The notes: generated from the sequence alone by a model not told the origin. A DNA stretch of 15,947 bases from Chloroflexota bacterium (GCA_016200765.1 JACQEC010000033.1:1-15947); one strand, 5' to 3'. Numbered from the stretch's first letter, positions 6,144 through 14,280 are shown. Numbers and translations: made by a program.

Positions 6144-7153
6144 TTATAACCGATACACCTCGCGCGCGTTGCCGCCGAGTATCTGCTCCGCGACGCGCAT
6201 CGCCTCGCCTTCCGTCAGGAAACCGCCCTGCATTAAATCCTCCAACACAACGCCCAGCCCCCAGCGGCCCCAGCGCGCGCCCAGCCAGTAGAGTTCCGGC
6301 AGGCTGAAGGCGTCGGAGGCGTACATCAGTTTGCTGGTCGGCGCCAATTCCAGCAGTTGTCCAATCAGTGTCGGGATGCCGCCCGCCGCGAAAGGCACGG
6401 CCAGCGACAGGTCAACATAGACCTGCCGGTAGAGGCTCGCCAGATAGCCGCTCTCGCGCGCATAGGGGTAGCCCATGTGCAGGATGACAATCGGGAAGCC
6501 GGCGTAGCGGCCGTCAGGTAATCGAGCAGAGGCTTGCTCGCCAGCCGGATGCGCCCCTCGCGCTGTGCCTGCGCGCGCACCGGCTCGTAAGCCTCCCGCG
6601 CCTCGGCAGATGTGACCGGTTGGATAGCGAGGCCGGTGCGGTAGGCGATGATGCTTTTCAGCGAAACGTATCCGGCTTGACGCGCCTGCGCCGCGACCGC
6701 GCGAAACGCCTCCACCATCGCGTCAAACGAGTCGTGCTGTAAGATCAACTCCTGCGCGACCGTTTCCAGTCGGAGCACGCGCTCGACCCGGCAGGGCACC
6801 AGCGCCGCCAGTTCCTCGTGATCGTGGTAGTCCGCCGAGCGAAAGCCGTAGTCTACCAGCATCGCTTCAATCCCGGCGTCGCGCATCAGCCGGCGGGTGT
6901 ACTCCTCGGCGGTGAACGCCGCCCGCCGCGCCAGCACCGCTTCCTCGACCGGCTCGCAGTCCAACAGCGCGGCCAGTTCGCGAACCGCGCGGCGGTAGAA
7001 CATCGTCTGCGGCACATGCCGGCGGACGATTTCCGGCTCGACGCTCTCCGTGAAGATGGCCCGGAACGCCTCCGCGTCCAGCAGCGTGGCACCCTTCAGT
7101 AGTGAGTGACAGTGATGGTCAACAATGGGAATCGCAGACAGGTCGAGTGTCAT
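6144..7153 (-). pseudogene. Amidohydrolase-2 family gene interrupted by a one-base frameshift
   Basis: Metal-dependent hydrolase of the amidohydrolase-2 (COG2159-like) type. The N-terminal part begins MTLDLSAIPIVDHHCHSLL, with the metal-binding HxH at residues 14-16. The C-terminal part carries VILHMGYPY with a metal-site His, and MYASDAFSLPELYWLGAR with the catalytic Asp. The two parts lie in different frames and join near 6511-6516: restoring one base after LLDYL gives the continuous family sequence GRYAGFPIVILHMGYPY. The repaired product would be 336 aa, a normal length. The start at 7153 is chosen because the protein-like sequence begins there; upstream in-frame codons run into an intergenic repeat and no clear SD is seen. 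Whether this is a true mutation or a sequencing error cannot be decided here. The natural substrate is unknown. Confidence 0.8.
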
Positions 7154-7182
7154 GGGATTCAGTGATCGCCGGGATTCGGGAT

Positions 7183-7236
7183 TTTTGATTTCAGATCGTT
7201 GATTTCGGATTGGCAATCAACTATCTGAAATCAAAA
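7183..7236. repeat. AT-rich imperfect palindrome (possible dispersed intergenic repeat)
   Basis: TTTTGATTTCAGAT (7183-7196) is exactly the reverse complement of 7223-7236. After one mismatch the stem continues with GTTGAT (7198-7203) against ATCAAC (7216-7221), leaving a 12-base loop. The element is far more AT-rich than its surroundings and lies between two minus-strand genes. No T-run follows on either strand, so it is not a classical terminator. The adjoining GATTTCGGAT and GGATTCGGGAT are variants of the same word, suggesting a repeat-derived sequence. Confidence 0.7.
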
Positions 7237-7245
7237 TTGATTCGC

Positions 7246-9081
7246 TCATCCCAGGAGTCTTTGCTCCAAGAACTCCGCGCTGTCCTTCAGCGCCTTCAAT
7301 TCATTCGCGCGCTTGGTGAAGCCGTGCCCCTCGTCGTTGTACACATCGTATTGAACCGGCACGCCGCGCTCGCGTAGTTTCTCGACGAACTGGTCGCTCT
7401 CGGCTTTGACCACGCGCGGGTCGTTAGCGCCCTGAATGATGTAGAGCGGCGTCTTGACGTTGCCGACGTAAGTGATCGGACTGCGCTCGATCAGCAGGTC
7501 GCGGTCTTCGTCCGGGTCGCCGACCCAGCCCTTCATGTAGCGCCGCCACCATGGCGGGACGCTCTTGACGAAGGTGATCAGGTTCGATGGCCCAAACCAG
7601 CCCACCGCCGCCGCCCACAGGTCGGGCAAGCGCGAGACGCACGACAGGCACGAGAAGCCGCCAAACGAGCCGCCGAAGAAGCCGATGCGCTGTGGGTCCA
7701 CCCAATCGAGCGAGTGCAGGTACTTCACCGCGTACTCCTGATCCTTCAACTCGCCGCCGCCCCAATCGCGCCGGATCAACTGCTGGTACGATTTGCCGTA
7801 GCCGGTCGAGCCGCGGATGTTGGTCGCCAGCACGCCGATGCCGCGCGACAGCCAATACTGGTACAACCCCGAATAGGCGTAGACCGGCCGCTCCTGCGCT
7901 TCCGGCCCGCCATGCACCGACAGCACCACCGGCGCCTTGCCCATCACACCGCGCGGCTGATATAACCACGCCGGCACCTGGCGGCCGTCGAAGGTCTCAA
8001 AGCGGATCAACTCTGGCTCGACCATCGTCTGCGGGTCAACCCCGCCGAGCATGGATGCGGTCAGCGGAATCCACTGTTTAGGTTTCAGCGAGAGCACGAA
8101 CGGCTGTACACAGAACGACGCGCCGCCCATGAGCAGGACGATCTTCTTGCCATCGGGCGCAAACGAGATGAAGGCGATTACCCCATCGGGCATCTTCGCC
8201 AGCTTCGCCATCTTATCCTTCTTCAGGTCCCGCACACGCAGGTGGCTGTAGCCGTCCTCGTTCACCGCCCACGCCAGATAGCGCCCATCGCGCGAGACGC
8301 GCGCCCCCTCCACATCCCATTCCGGCGTCACGACCCATTTGCGCCTGCCGCTCTTCAGGTTATAGTAGCCGAGCATGTGGTGCTCGCCGGATTCGTTGGA
8401 GGTGAAATAGAAGCCGCGCTTGCCCTTCTCGCGCGCCCACGGGCCGGGGCCGTAGTTGATCTCGCCCTCGTGCGTCGTCAGCGTTTGCGCGGTGCGATCG
8501 GCCATATTGACCAGAATGATGTCGGAGTCGGAGTTGAACCGCGCCTGCACGCACAGAAGGTTTTGACCGTCGGGCGACCACTCGGCGGGGAAGAAGTTGC
8601 CCTCGTCGCTGATCAGGCGGGTCACCTCGCCCGTCTGCATATCGCACATGACCACGTTCAGGTTGCGCCGGTCGAGGTCGTTCGCGCCATAGGCGATGGT
8701 GCGCCCGTCGGGCGAGAACGCGCCCGGGCCGATCAGGTGCGTGGCATCCTTGACGTCGGTCAACTGGGTGGGCGTGCCGCCGTTGGCCGGAATTGTGAAC
8801 AACTGGTGCATCTCGTTGCCATCAATGTCGGCGTTGAAGAGGATCGTCTGGCCGTCCGGCGACCAGGCCATGTTGCGCGCCGAGCGATCCGTGAAGAACG
8901 TCAACTGCACCGGATAGCCGCCGGATGCGGACTGCTTCCAGAGGTTAAACTGGCCTGTGATGTTCGTCACGTAGGCGATTTCGGTCGAGTCGGGCGACCA
9001 GGCCATGCTGAAGCCGGTGTTGCCGCCATAGCGCCGCACCGCGGCGAATTGCTCGAAGGTCGGCAGAGGTTGAGAGGCCAT
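7246..9081 (-). CDS. S9 family peptidase (prolyl oligopeptidase / acylaminoacyl-peptidase type), 611 aa
   Basis: Cytoplasmic serine peptidase of the S9 family that trims short peptides. The N-terminal beta-propeller (about residues 15-345) carries repeated PD40/WD-like motifs: AWSPDSTEIAYV, AWSPDGQTILF, AFSPDGRTIAYG, EWSPDGQNLLCV, RVSRDGRYLAWA and SFAPDGKKIVLL. The C-terminal alpha/beta-hydrolase (about 355-611) has HGGP (390-393), the nucleophile Ser472 in GGSFGG, and likely triad partners Asp554 (GANDPR) and His586 (DEGHGF). There is no signal peptide. The start is supported by AAGGAG, 7 bases upstream on the minus strand. An extended -10 (TGGTAGAAT, 9118-9126) lies upstream, so it has its own promoter although it follows menG on the same strand. 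Length matches the family; it looks intact. Acylaminoacyl-peptidase versus dipeptidyl-peptidase activity cannot be separated here. Confidence 0.93.
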   Translation of the reverse strand: MASQPLPTFEQFAAVRRYGGNTGFSMAWSPDSTEIAYVTNITGQFNLWKQSASGGYPVQLTFFTDRSARNMAWSPDGQTILFNADIDGNEMHQLFTIPANGGTPTQLTDVKDATHLIGPGAFSPDGRTIAYGANDLDRRNLNVVMCDMQTGEVTRLISDEGNFFPAEWSPDGQNLLCVQARFNSDSDIILVNMADRTAQTLTTHEGEINYGPGPWAREKGKRGFYFTSNESGEHHMLGYYNLKSGRRKWVVTPEWDVEGARVSRDGRYLAWAVNEDGYSHLRVRDLKKDKMAKLAKMPDGVIAFISFAPDGKKIVLLMGGASFCVQPFVLSLKPKQWIPLTASMLGGVDPQTMVEPELIRFETFDGRQVPAWLYQPRGVMGKAPVVLSVHGGPEAQERPVYAYSGLYQYWLSRGIGVLATNIRGSTGYGKSYQQLIRRDWGGGELKDQEYAVKYLHSLDWVDPQRIGFFGGSFGGFSCLSCVSRLPDLWAAAVGWFGPSNLITFVKSVPPWWRRYMKGWVGDPDEDRDLLIERSPITYVGNVKTPLYIIQGANDPRVVKAESDQFVEKLRERGVPVQYDVYNDEGHGFTKRANELKALKDSAEFLEQRLLG

Positions 9082-9117
9082 CGGTTTGCTCCTTGAATTT
9101 GGATGAGGTTCGCGCGT

Positions 9118-9126
9118 ATTCTACCA
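9118..9126 (-). promoter_or_regulatory. Extended -10 promoter of the S9 peptidase gene
   Basis: On the minus strand the sequence reads TGGTAGAAT, an extended -10 (TGn followed by TAGAAT). The expected transcription start is near 9111, about 30 bases upstream of the ATG. No good -35 is seen at the usual spacing, as is allowed for extended -10 promoters. Confidence 0.5.
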
Positions 9127-9164
9127 TACCGCAAGGGCAACGCATAGCGCGGGTTACCGGTTCG

Positions 9165-9863
9165 TTATACAAGCCCGACATGCAGGGCCACCGTGCCCAT
9201 CATCAGCAAGCGATAGCGCACCTCGCGGAATCCGGCCTCAAGCATGAGCGCTTTTAGCCGGTCTGCCGGAGGGAACGGCGTCAGCGAGTTCGGCAGGTAG
9301 GTATACGCCTGCCGGTCGCCCGCAATCATGCCGCCTATCAGCGGCACGAGCCGGTAAAAGTAGAGGTGAAATAGCTCGCGGAACACGGGCGTCTGCGGCC
9401 GGGTGATCTCCAGACAGGCCACGCGCGCGCCGGGCTTGACCACACGCCGCATCTCGGCCAGCGCGCGCGGTAAATCGCCCACATTGCGCAGGAGAAACCC
9501 GTTCACCAGCCCGTCAAACTGCGCGTCGCCAAACGGCAGAGCCAGCGCATCAGCGGCCCCGAACATCAGGCCGCTCTCGCCGCGTGCGCGCAATTTCTGC
9601 TGGCCTACCCGCATCATCGCCAGCGCGAAGTCCATGCCGACGACGCGCGCCGTCGGATAGCGCGCGCGCACCGCCAGCGCCAGATCGCCTGTGCCCGTCG
9701 CCAGATCGAGGCAGAGGCCGTTGCGTGGCAGTTGCAGTTCCCGCGCCGCCAGACGCCGCCACGCCTGATCGCGCCCCAACGTCATCAAGCGGTTCATCAG
9801 GTCGTAGCGGCGCGCAATGCGCGAGAACATCGTCTGGATGCGGGTGGACTTGTCGGCGGTCAT
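9165..9863 (-). CDS. menG: Demethylmenaquinone methyltransferase (MenG/UbiE family), 232 aa
   Basis: SAM-dependent C-methyltransferase carrying out the last step of menaquinone synthesis, methylation of demethylmenaquinone. The family's first signature, YDLMNRLMTLGRDQAWRR (20-37), is present; then SAM motif I, LDLATGTGDLAL (52-63); the acidic ribose-binding segment VVGMDFA; and the second signature RRVVKPGARVACLEITRP (139-156). The start at 9863 gives the normal family N-terminus (STRIQTMFSRIARRYD); the upstream in-frame extension lies inside menA and is rejected. It begins 5 bases after the menA stop, so the two form one operon. A menaquinone rather than ubiquinone role is inferred from the adjacent menA. 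Only a weak SD (GTGAG) is visible, consistent with translational coupling to menA. Confidence 0.92.
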   Translation of the reverse strand: MTADKSTRIQTMFSRIARRYDLMNRLMTLGRDQAWRRLAARELQLPRNGLCLDLATGTGDLALAVRARYPTARVVGMDFALAMMRVGQQKLRARGESGLMFGAADALALPFGDAQFDGLVNGFLLRNVGDLPRALAEMRRVVKPGARVACLEITRPQTPVFRELFHLYFYRLVPLIGGMIAGDRQAYTYLPNSLTPFPPADRLKALMLEAGFREVRYRLLMMGTVALHVGLV

Positions 9864-9868
9864 ACGGC

Positions 9869-10747
9869 TCACACGAGTAACAGGCTCAAGGCGAAGAGCA
9901 CACCATAGCCAAGGTGCAGTTGCGCCGTTCGCCCCAGCGCGCGGATAAGCGAAGGGCTGTCGCCCGCGCGATAGACATCGCGCACGAGCCGGGCCGCCCA
10001 CGGCAGGCTCAACCACGGTAGCCAGAACAGACCGCCGCTCATGCCCGCCAGCCACATCAGCAGCGGCACCGTGTAAGCCGCGCCCACCAACAGGTCAAAC
10101 TGCACGCGCGTAGCCCGCGCCCCGATCCGCACGGCCAGCGTCCGCTTGCCCGCCGCGCGGTCGCTCTCGATATCGCGCAGGTTGTTCACGACGAGGATTG
10201 CTGTGACTAGCAGGCCGACCGGCGCCGATGCGGCCAGAGCCGCCGCGCTGACCTCGCCCGCCTGCACGTAGTAACTGCCGCTCACCGCAACCACGCCGAA
10301 GAAGACGAACACGAACAGGTCGCCCAGCCCGTGATAGCCCAGCGGCCACGGGCCGCCGGTGTACGCCAGCCCCGCAGCCATCGCCAGCGCGCCGACGACC
10401 ACCAGCAGCCAGCCCGCGACCGACGCGAGCGTGAGGCCAAGCAGTGCCGCCGCGCCGAAGACGCTGGCGGTGGCGGCGATCATCTGACGCGGCGAGACCA
10501 ATCCGCTCTGGGTGACGCGCTGGGGCCCGCGCCGCGCTTGGTCGGCGCCTTTCAGAAAATCAAACACATCGTTGGCATAGTTCGTGCCAATTTGAATCAG
10601 CAGGGAGACCGCCAGAGTAGCGATGAATAGCGGCCACTGGAAACGGACGCGCGCCGCCAGCGCCGTGCCCACCAGCACCGGCACAATCGCCGCCGGAAGG
10701 GTGCGCGGCCGCGCCGCGAGCAGCCACAGACGAAGAAATGCAGTCAC
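9869..10747 (-). CDS. menA: 1,4-dihydroxy-2-naphthoate polyprenyltransferase (MenA), 292 aa
   Basis: Integral-membrane UbiA-superfamily prenyltransferase that joins 1,4-dihydroxy-2-naphthoate to a polyprenyl chain, giving demethylmenaquinone. The N-terminus WLLAARPRTLPAAIVPVLVG is typical of MenA. The two Asp-rich diphosphate/Mg sites are seen: NYANDVFDFLKGAD (56-69) and NNLRDIESDRAAGKRT (188-203). Several hydrophobic helices separate them, and the length is normal. Translation starts at GTG 10747 with no Shine-Dalgarno sequence. A TGATACAAT extended -10 (10754-10762) places the transcript start at or next to this GTG, suggesting a leaderless mRNA. It is co-transcribed with menG and divergent from maf. 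Confidence 0.93.
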   Translation of the reverse strand: MTAFLRLWLLAARPRTLPAAIVPVLVGTALAARVRFQWPLFIATLAVSLLIQIGTNYANDVFDFLKGADQARRGPQRVTQSGLVSPRQMIAATASVFGAAALLGLTLASVAGWLLVVVGALAMAAGLAYTGGPWPLGYHGLGDLFVFVFFGVVAVSGSYYVQAGEVSAAALAASAPVGLLVTAILVVNNLRDIESDRAAGKRTLAVRIGARATRVQFDLLVGAAYTVPLLMWLAGMSGGLFWLPWLSLPWAARLVRDVYRAGDSPSLIRALGRTAQLHLGYGVLFALSLLLV

Positions 10748-10753
10748 CGGCCT

Positions 10754-10781
10754 ATTGTATCACGAGTGGCTTCGATTTGAA
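10754..10781 (-). promoter_or_regulatory. menA-menG promoter (extended -10), probably leaderless
   Basis: Minus-strand TGATACAAT (10754-10762): an extended -10 with TACAAT. A weak -35 TTCAAA (10776-10781) lies 16 bases upstream. The predicted start of transcription falls on or beside the GTG start at 10747. Its -35 overlaps that of the opposing maf promoter. Confidence 0.6.
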
Positions 10782-10805
10782 GCCTGCCCCTCCCGATGTT
10801 AGAAT
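10777..10805 (+). promoter_or_regulatory. maf promoter (TTGAAG-17-TAGAAT, extended -10)
   Basis: -35 TTGAAG (10777-10782), 17-base spacer, -10 TAGAAT (10800-10805) preceded by TGT, making an extended -10. Transcription should start about 10811-10813, only a few bases before the ATG at 10815, and no SD is visible, so the mRNA is leaderless or nearly so. Confidence 0.65.
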
Positions 10806-10814
10806 CATCCCGAT

Positions 10815-11459
10815 ATGAACCTGATCTTGGCCTCCTCGTCGCCGCGCCGCCGCGAGATTCTCTCGTACCTGTCCATCCCGTTTGAGGTGTGCTCTGCCCC
10901 CGTTGACGAGACGCCGCGCCCGCATGAGCCGCCGCGCGAGATGGTCATGCGCTTGAGCCGCCTGAAAGCAGAAGCGGCCATGCGCTCATGCCCCGCCGCG
11001 GATACGCTGGTTCTCGCCGCCGACACCACAGTGGCGCTGGATGGCGAGAACATCGGCAAACCGACGGACGGCGCCGAGGCGCGCGCGATGCTCAAACGAC
11101 TGCGCGGGCGCGCCCATCAGGTCTTTACCGCCGTTACGTTCGCCCCTGCGCCGTTCGATGCCCGCGGCTTGTGGGTTGCGTTGTGTGAGACGCGCGTCCA
11201 CATGCGGCCATACGCCGACGCCGACATCGAGGATTATCTGGCGACCGGCGAGCCATTTGATAAGGCCGGGGCCTATGCCATTCAGGACAGCGCCTTTCAT
11301 CCGGTCGAGCGGATCGAGGGCTGTTATCTGAATGTGATGGGACTGCCGCTGTGTGAGGTGATTCGCGGCCTGCAGGGGTTTAACGCCGCCAACGGCGCGC
11401 GGGAACCGGCTCTGCACGGCTGCCTGTCTGCCGACGGCCAACCGTGTATTCACTCTTGA
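10815..11459 (+). CDS. maf: Maf family nucleoside triphosphate pyrophosphatase, 214 aa
   Basis: Cytoplasmic house-cleaning enzyme that hydrolyses non-canonical or excess NTPs (dTTP/UTP or modified nucleotides) to monophosphate and pyrophosphate. Family motifs: LASSSPRRREIL (5-16), the catalytic block AADTTVALDGENIGKP (68-83) with Asp70, the TGEPFDKAGAYAIQ segment (144-157), and NVMGLPL near the end. The TGEPxDKAGAYxIQ form resembles the YhdE (dTTP/UTP) branch. The last 25 or so residues (AANGAREPALHG to the end) extend past the usual family end and look unstructured. The gene is divergent from menA and followed after 23 bases by the FMN reductase, probably as an operon. The missing SD fits a leaderless transcript. 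Confidence 0.92.
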   Translation: MNLILASSSPRRREILSYLSIPFEVCSAPVDETPRPHEPPREMVMRLSRLKAEAAMRSCPAADTLVLAADTTVALDGENIGKPTDGAEARAMLKRLRGRAHQVFTAVTFAPAPFDARGLWVALCETRVHMRPYADADIEDYLATGEPFDKAGAYAIQDSAFHPVERIEGCYLNVMGLPLCEVIRGLQGFNAANGAREPALHGCLSADGQPCIHS

Positions 11460-11482
11460 TTTCAGGTTGAGGAAACCATTCA

Positions 11483-12043
11483 ATGACCAATCCAATTCAC
11501 GTGCTGGGTTTTGCCGGAAGCCTGCGCAAACGGTCGTACAATGCCGCCCTTCTGCGCGCGGCGCAGGAACTCCTGCCGGAGGGCATGTCGCTGGAAATCT
11601 ATGACATTACGCCCATCCCGTTCTACAACGAAGACGTCGAGATGGCAGGCTTCCCGGAGCCGGTGCAGTATTTCAAGTCGCGCATCGCCGCCGCCGATGC
11701 CGTGCTGATCGCCACACCGGAGTACAACTACTCGATGCCCGGCGTGCTGAAAAACGCGCTCGATTGGGCCTCGCGCCCGATTAGCCAGACGCCGCTCAAC
11801 GGCAAGCCGCTCGCCATCATGGGCGCAACCACCGGCCCCTGGGGCACCACGCGCGCGCAGCTTCACCTGCGCCAGTCGTGCGTCTATTTCAATGCCCTGC
11901 CCATCAACAAGCCTGTCGTCCACATCGCGCGCGCCGCCGAGAAGTTCGACGCCGACCTGCGTCTGACCGACGAACAGACGCGCCGCGAGGTGCGGGGCTT
12001 GCTCGAATCGCTGGCCGCCTGGGCGAGGCGGTTGAAGGGGTAA
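11483..12043 (+). CDS. NADPH-dependent FMN reductase family protein, 186 aa
   Basis: Flavodoxin-fold oxidoreductase of the NADPH-dependent FMN reductase (PF03358) family, whose members reduce quinones, chromate or azo compounds with bound FMN. Visible: the phosphate-binding loop GSLRKRSYN (12-20) after a beta strand, and the FMN-ring block TPEYNYSMPGVLKNALDW (78-95), which is the family hallmark. The later GATTGPWGTTRAQLHLRQ segment is also typical. Length is normal. The ATG at 11483 has TGAGGA about 10 bases upstream. It follows maf by 23 bases and ends at a strong terminator. Sharing the neighbourhood with menaquinone genes fits a quinone-reducing role, but this is only inference. Confidence 0.92.
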   Translation: MTNPIHVLGFAGSLRKRSYNAALLRAAQELLPEGMSLEIYDITPIPFYNEDVEMAGFPEPVQYFKSRIAAADAVLIATPEYNYSMPGVLKNALDWASRPISQTPLNGKPLAIMGATTGPWGTTRAQLHLRQSCVYFNALPINKPVVHIARAAEKFDADLRLTDEQTRREVRGLLESLAAWARRLKG

Positions 12044-12066
12044 GGCACGTCGGGGACTCTCAAAAC

Positions 12067-12098
12067 GAAGAGGGGCGACCTGATGGTCGCCCCTCTTC
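12067..12098. terminator. Bidirectional terminator between FMN reductase and cstA
   Basis: Perfect 14-base stem GAAGAGGGGCGACC (12067-12080) with GGTCGCCCCTCTTC (12085-12098) and loop TGAT. Short T stretches flank both sides (TGTTT on plus; GTTTT on minus). It sits between two converging genes, so it should stop transcription in both directions. Confidence 0.85.
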
Positions 12099-12121
12099 TG
12101 TTTCAATAACCAACCCTGCGC

Positions 12122-14095
12122 TTACCGGCCAGCCGTACCGCGCGCGGGCGCGGGTCGGGCCGCGCCGGTGCCCTTGAGGCCCTGATAGGCCTTCCAGCCA
12201 TCCCACGCGATGATCGCCGCGCAGACGAACAACAGCGCCGCCACCGCGACCATCACGACCCCGCCGAAGAGCGCGAAGCCGTCTGTCTGCAACTGCCCCT
12301 TGGGGAACAACACGGTGCTCCACATGTTGTAGCCGGTCACCAGCGTGGACGCCATCGTGGTGACATACATGAACAGCATCGGAATTCCCGCGAAGGCGGC
12401 GTTGCGTTTGGTGGAGACCAGCCAGAGCGTGACAATCAGCAGGCTGAGCGCCGCCAGCAGTTGGTTTGACGCGCCGAACAACTGCCACAGATAAACCCAG
12501 GTGCCGCTGATGACCAACAGCAGGGTCAGCGCCATGCCAACAATCGTCGAAACGTGGACATTGCGCAACACAGGCATTTGCTCGCCGAGCCATTCAGCCA
12601 GTGTCACGCGCATGACGCGGAACAGCAACTGCACCACGGTCAGCACGATGATCACGAACGCCGCGAAGCCGACCGCCTGACCGAACGCCGCGTCTAGCCC
12701 GAAGACGCTCAAGAACTTGCCGATACCCTGCGCGAAGCGGCCACCACCGCCGCCGGCTCCGGCGACCGAAACGGCCATCAGCGAAACCAGCGCCAGAGCG
12801 TTTTCGCTCAACATCCCGCCGCCGCCCACCGGCAGCGCGTCGGTTTCATATTCCAACTGCCGCGACGTGCCGACCGAGCCAATCAGCGCGTGCCAGCCGG
12901 AGATGGCGCCGCAGGCAATGGTCACAAACAGCATCGGCCACAGCGGCTGGATCATGCCGCCCTGCCCCGGATCGAAGCCCTTAAAGGCGTCGAGGGTGAA
13001 GGTGGAGACAGCCGGGCTCAGCGCGCCGATGTTGAGCACGCTGCCCACACCGGAGAGAGCCGCGCCCAGCCATGAGAGCGCGATGGTCAGCGCCGTGATC
13101 CAGAAGCCGATGTAGTTGACAGGCTGGGTGTAGCGCCAGATGGGCAGGATCGCGCCGAGGTAGCTAAACGCGAAAACGAACAGCACCCAGAACAGCAGGC
13201 TCGGCGTGATGAAGGCCGTCGTGCCCACCGCGATGCCGGAGCCGCCCGCCGCGCCGGTGATAGCATTCGGCGTCGGGTCATAGAACTTCAGAATCTCCTT
13301 CGGGCCGGTCTGGTTGGCGATGGGCTTGTTCTGCCAATCGCTTAACGGGCCGTAGGGGCCGGTGACCGCTTCGTTGATAGATTTGTTAAAGTCGCGCATC
13401 ATCGCCCAAACCGGGCCGGCGTCTTTCAGCGTCGCCGCCGCGGTCGCGTTAGCGGGCGGGTTATAGACATTGCCAGATGGCCCGGCCAGCACAATCACCA
13501 ACGTCAAGCCAACGGTAACGGCGGTCACCACTATCAGGTCCATCTTCATCTTGTACAGCATGTGCCCGGCGGCCAGCCCCAGCACCATCAGGGCCAGAAT
13601 GGCTAAACCGGTAGTGGGGTTGCCGTTGAGCGTGGCGCCCATGATGCCGACAAACGCGCCCGCCACCAACAGCAGGTAGAAGAAGATGAACACGAACAGG
13701 ATTTGCCGCGTGCGCGGCGCAATCAGCTTATGCGCGATAGCGGAAAGCGAGTTGCCGTCGTTGCGCACCGAGAGCATAATCGCGCTGTAGTCGCTGACCC
13801 AGCCGATGAATGTGACGCCGAGCGCCAGCCAGAGGATGGCCGGCAGCCAGCCCCACAAGAGCGCGGCGGTGATCACGCCGACAATCGGGCCCGCCGCCGC
13901 CACCGACTTGAAGTGGTAGCCATACAGCACGTTGCGGCTGGTCGGCATGAAGTCAACGCCGTCGTTGTAGAGTTTAGCCGGTGTCGCCTTCTTGGCATCG
14001 GCCTGAATCACGTCGCGATCAATCCGTTTGGCGTAATAGTTGTACGCCACATATATCGTCAGGATGCCGATCACGACGATGTAAAGCGTATTCAT
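12122..14095 (-). CDS. cstA: CstA-family carbon starvation protein / peptide-pyruvate transporter, 657 aa
   Basis: Large inner-membrane transporter of the CstA family, whose characterised members import peptides or pyruvate when carbon is scarce. Typical features: N-terminal helix (MNTLYIVVIGILTIYVAYNYY), RNVLYGYHFKSVAAAGPIVG, LLWGWLPAILWLALGV with GWVSDYSAIMLSVRNDG, then many helices; the GAISGWHALIGSVGTSRQLEYETDA block in the middle; and WQLFGASNQLLAALSLL near the C-terminus. An ATG also stands two codons upstream (14101), but the SD AGGAGG (14104-14109, as CCTCCT on plus) is 8 bases from the ATG at 14095, so that start is preferred. The C-terminal tail is Ala/Pro/Arg-rich. The CxxC thioredoxin-like gene lies 185 bases upstream on the same strand. 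The true substrate here is not known. Confidence 0.93.
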   Translation of the reverse strand: MNTLYIVVIGILTIYVAYNYYAKRIDRDVIQADAKKATPAKLYNDGVDFMPTSRNVLYGYHFKSVAAAGPIVGVITAALLWGWLPAILWLALGVTFIGWVSDYSAIMLSVRNDGNSLSAIAHKLIAPRTRQILFVFIFFYLLLVAGAFVGIMGATLNGNPTTGLAILALMVLGLAAGHMLYKMKMDLIVVTAVTVGLTLVIVLAGPSGNVYNPPANATAAATLKDAGPVWAMMRDFNKSINEAVTGPYGPLSDWQNKPIANQTGPKEILKFYDPTPNAITGAAGGSGIAVGTTAFITPSLLFWVLFVFAFSYLGAILPIWRYTQPVNYIGFWITALTIALSWLGAALSGVGSVLNIGALSPAVSTFTLDAFKGFDPGQGGMIQPLWPMLFVTIACGAISGWHALIGSVGTSRQLEYETDALPVGGGGMLSENALALVSLMAVSVAGAGGGGGRFAQGIGKFLSVFGLDAAFGQAVGFAAFVIIVLTVVQLLFRVMRVTLAEWLGEQMPVLRNVHVSTIVGMALTLLLVISGTWVYLWQLFGASNQLLAALSLLIVTLWLVSTKRNAAFAGIPMLFMYVTTMASTLVTGYNMWSTVLFPKGQLQTDGFALFGGVVMVAVAALLFVCAAIIAWDGWKAYQGLKGTGAARPAPARGTAGR

Positions 14096-14280
14096 AATCA
14101 TTGCCTCCTATGATCTTTTTTGTTTGGAAGACTTTAGACAGGCAGCGAACAGATGAATAACACCAACGTCAACCAGCGGACGACCCACACTGAACGAAGC
14201 GCGGTTGATTTACGGGGTAGCCTATCACCTCCTTATCAGCAGTTTCACGTGTTGAGAGCAGGTCCAAACCGGCGGCTTGC
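14096..14280 (-). promoter_or_regulatory. cstA upstream region with an orphan perfect Shine-Dalgarno
   Basis: 185 bases between the thioredoxin-like gene and cstA. Besides the cstA SD, the minus strand carries AAGGAGGTGAT (14224-14234), fully complementary to the usual 16S rRNA 3' end, but no ATG, GTG or TTG follows within SD distance. No clear promoter for cstA is visible, so it may depend on transcription from the thioredoxin-like gene or on an unrecognised regulated promoter. Confidence 0.4.

Noticed and set aside
8242..9096. 284-codon open frame on the plus strand opposite the S9 peptidase
   Set aside because: It mirrors a clear peptidase gene in a GC-rich region; the translation is Arg/Ala/Val-rich with no family pattern and no SD.
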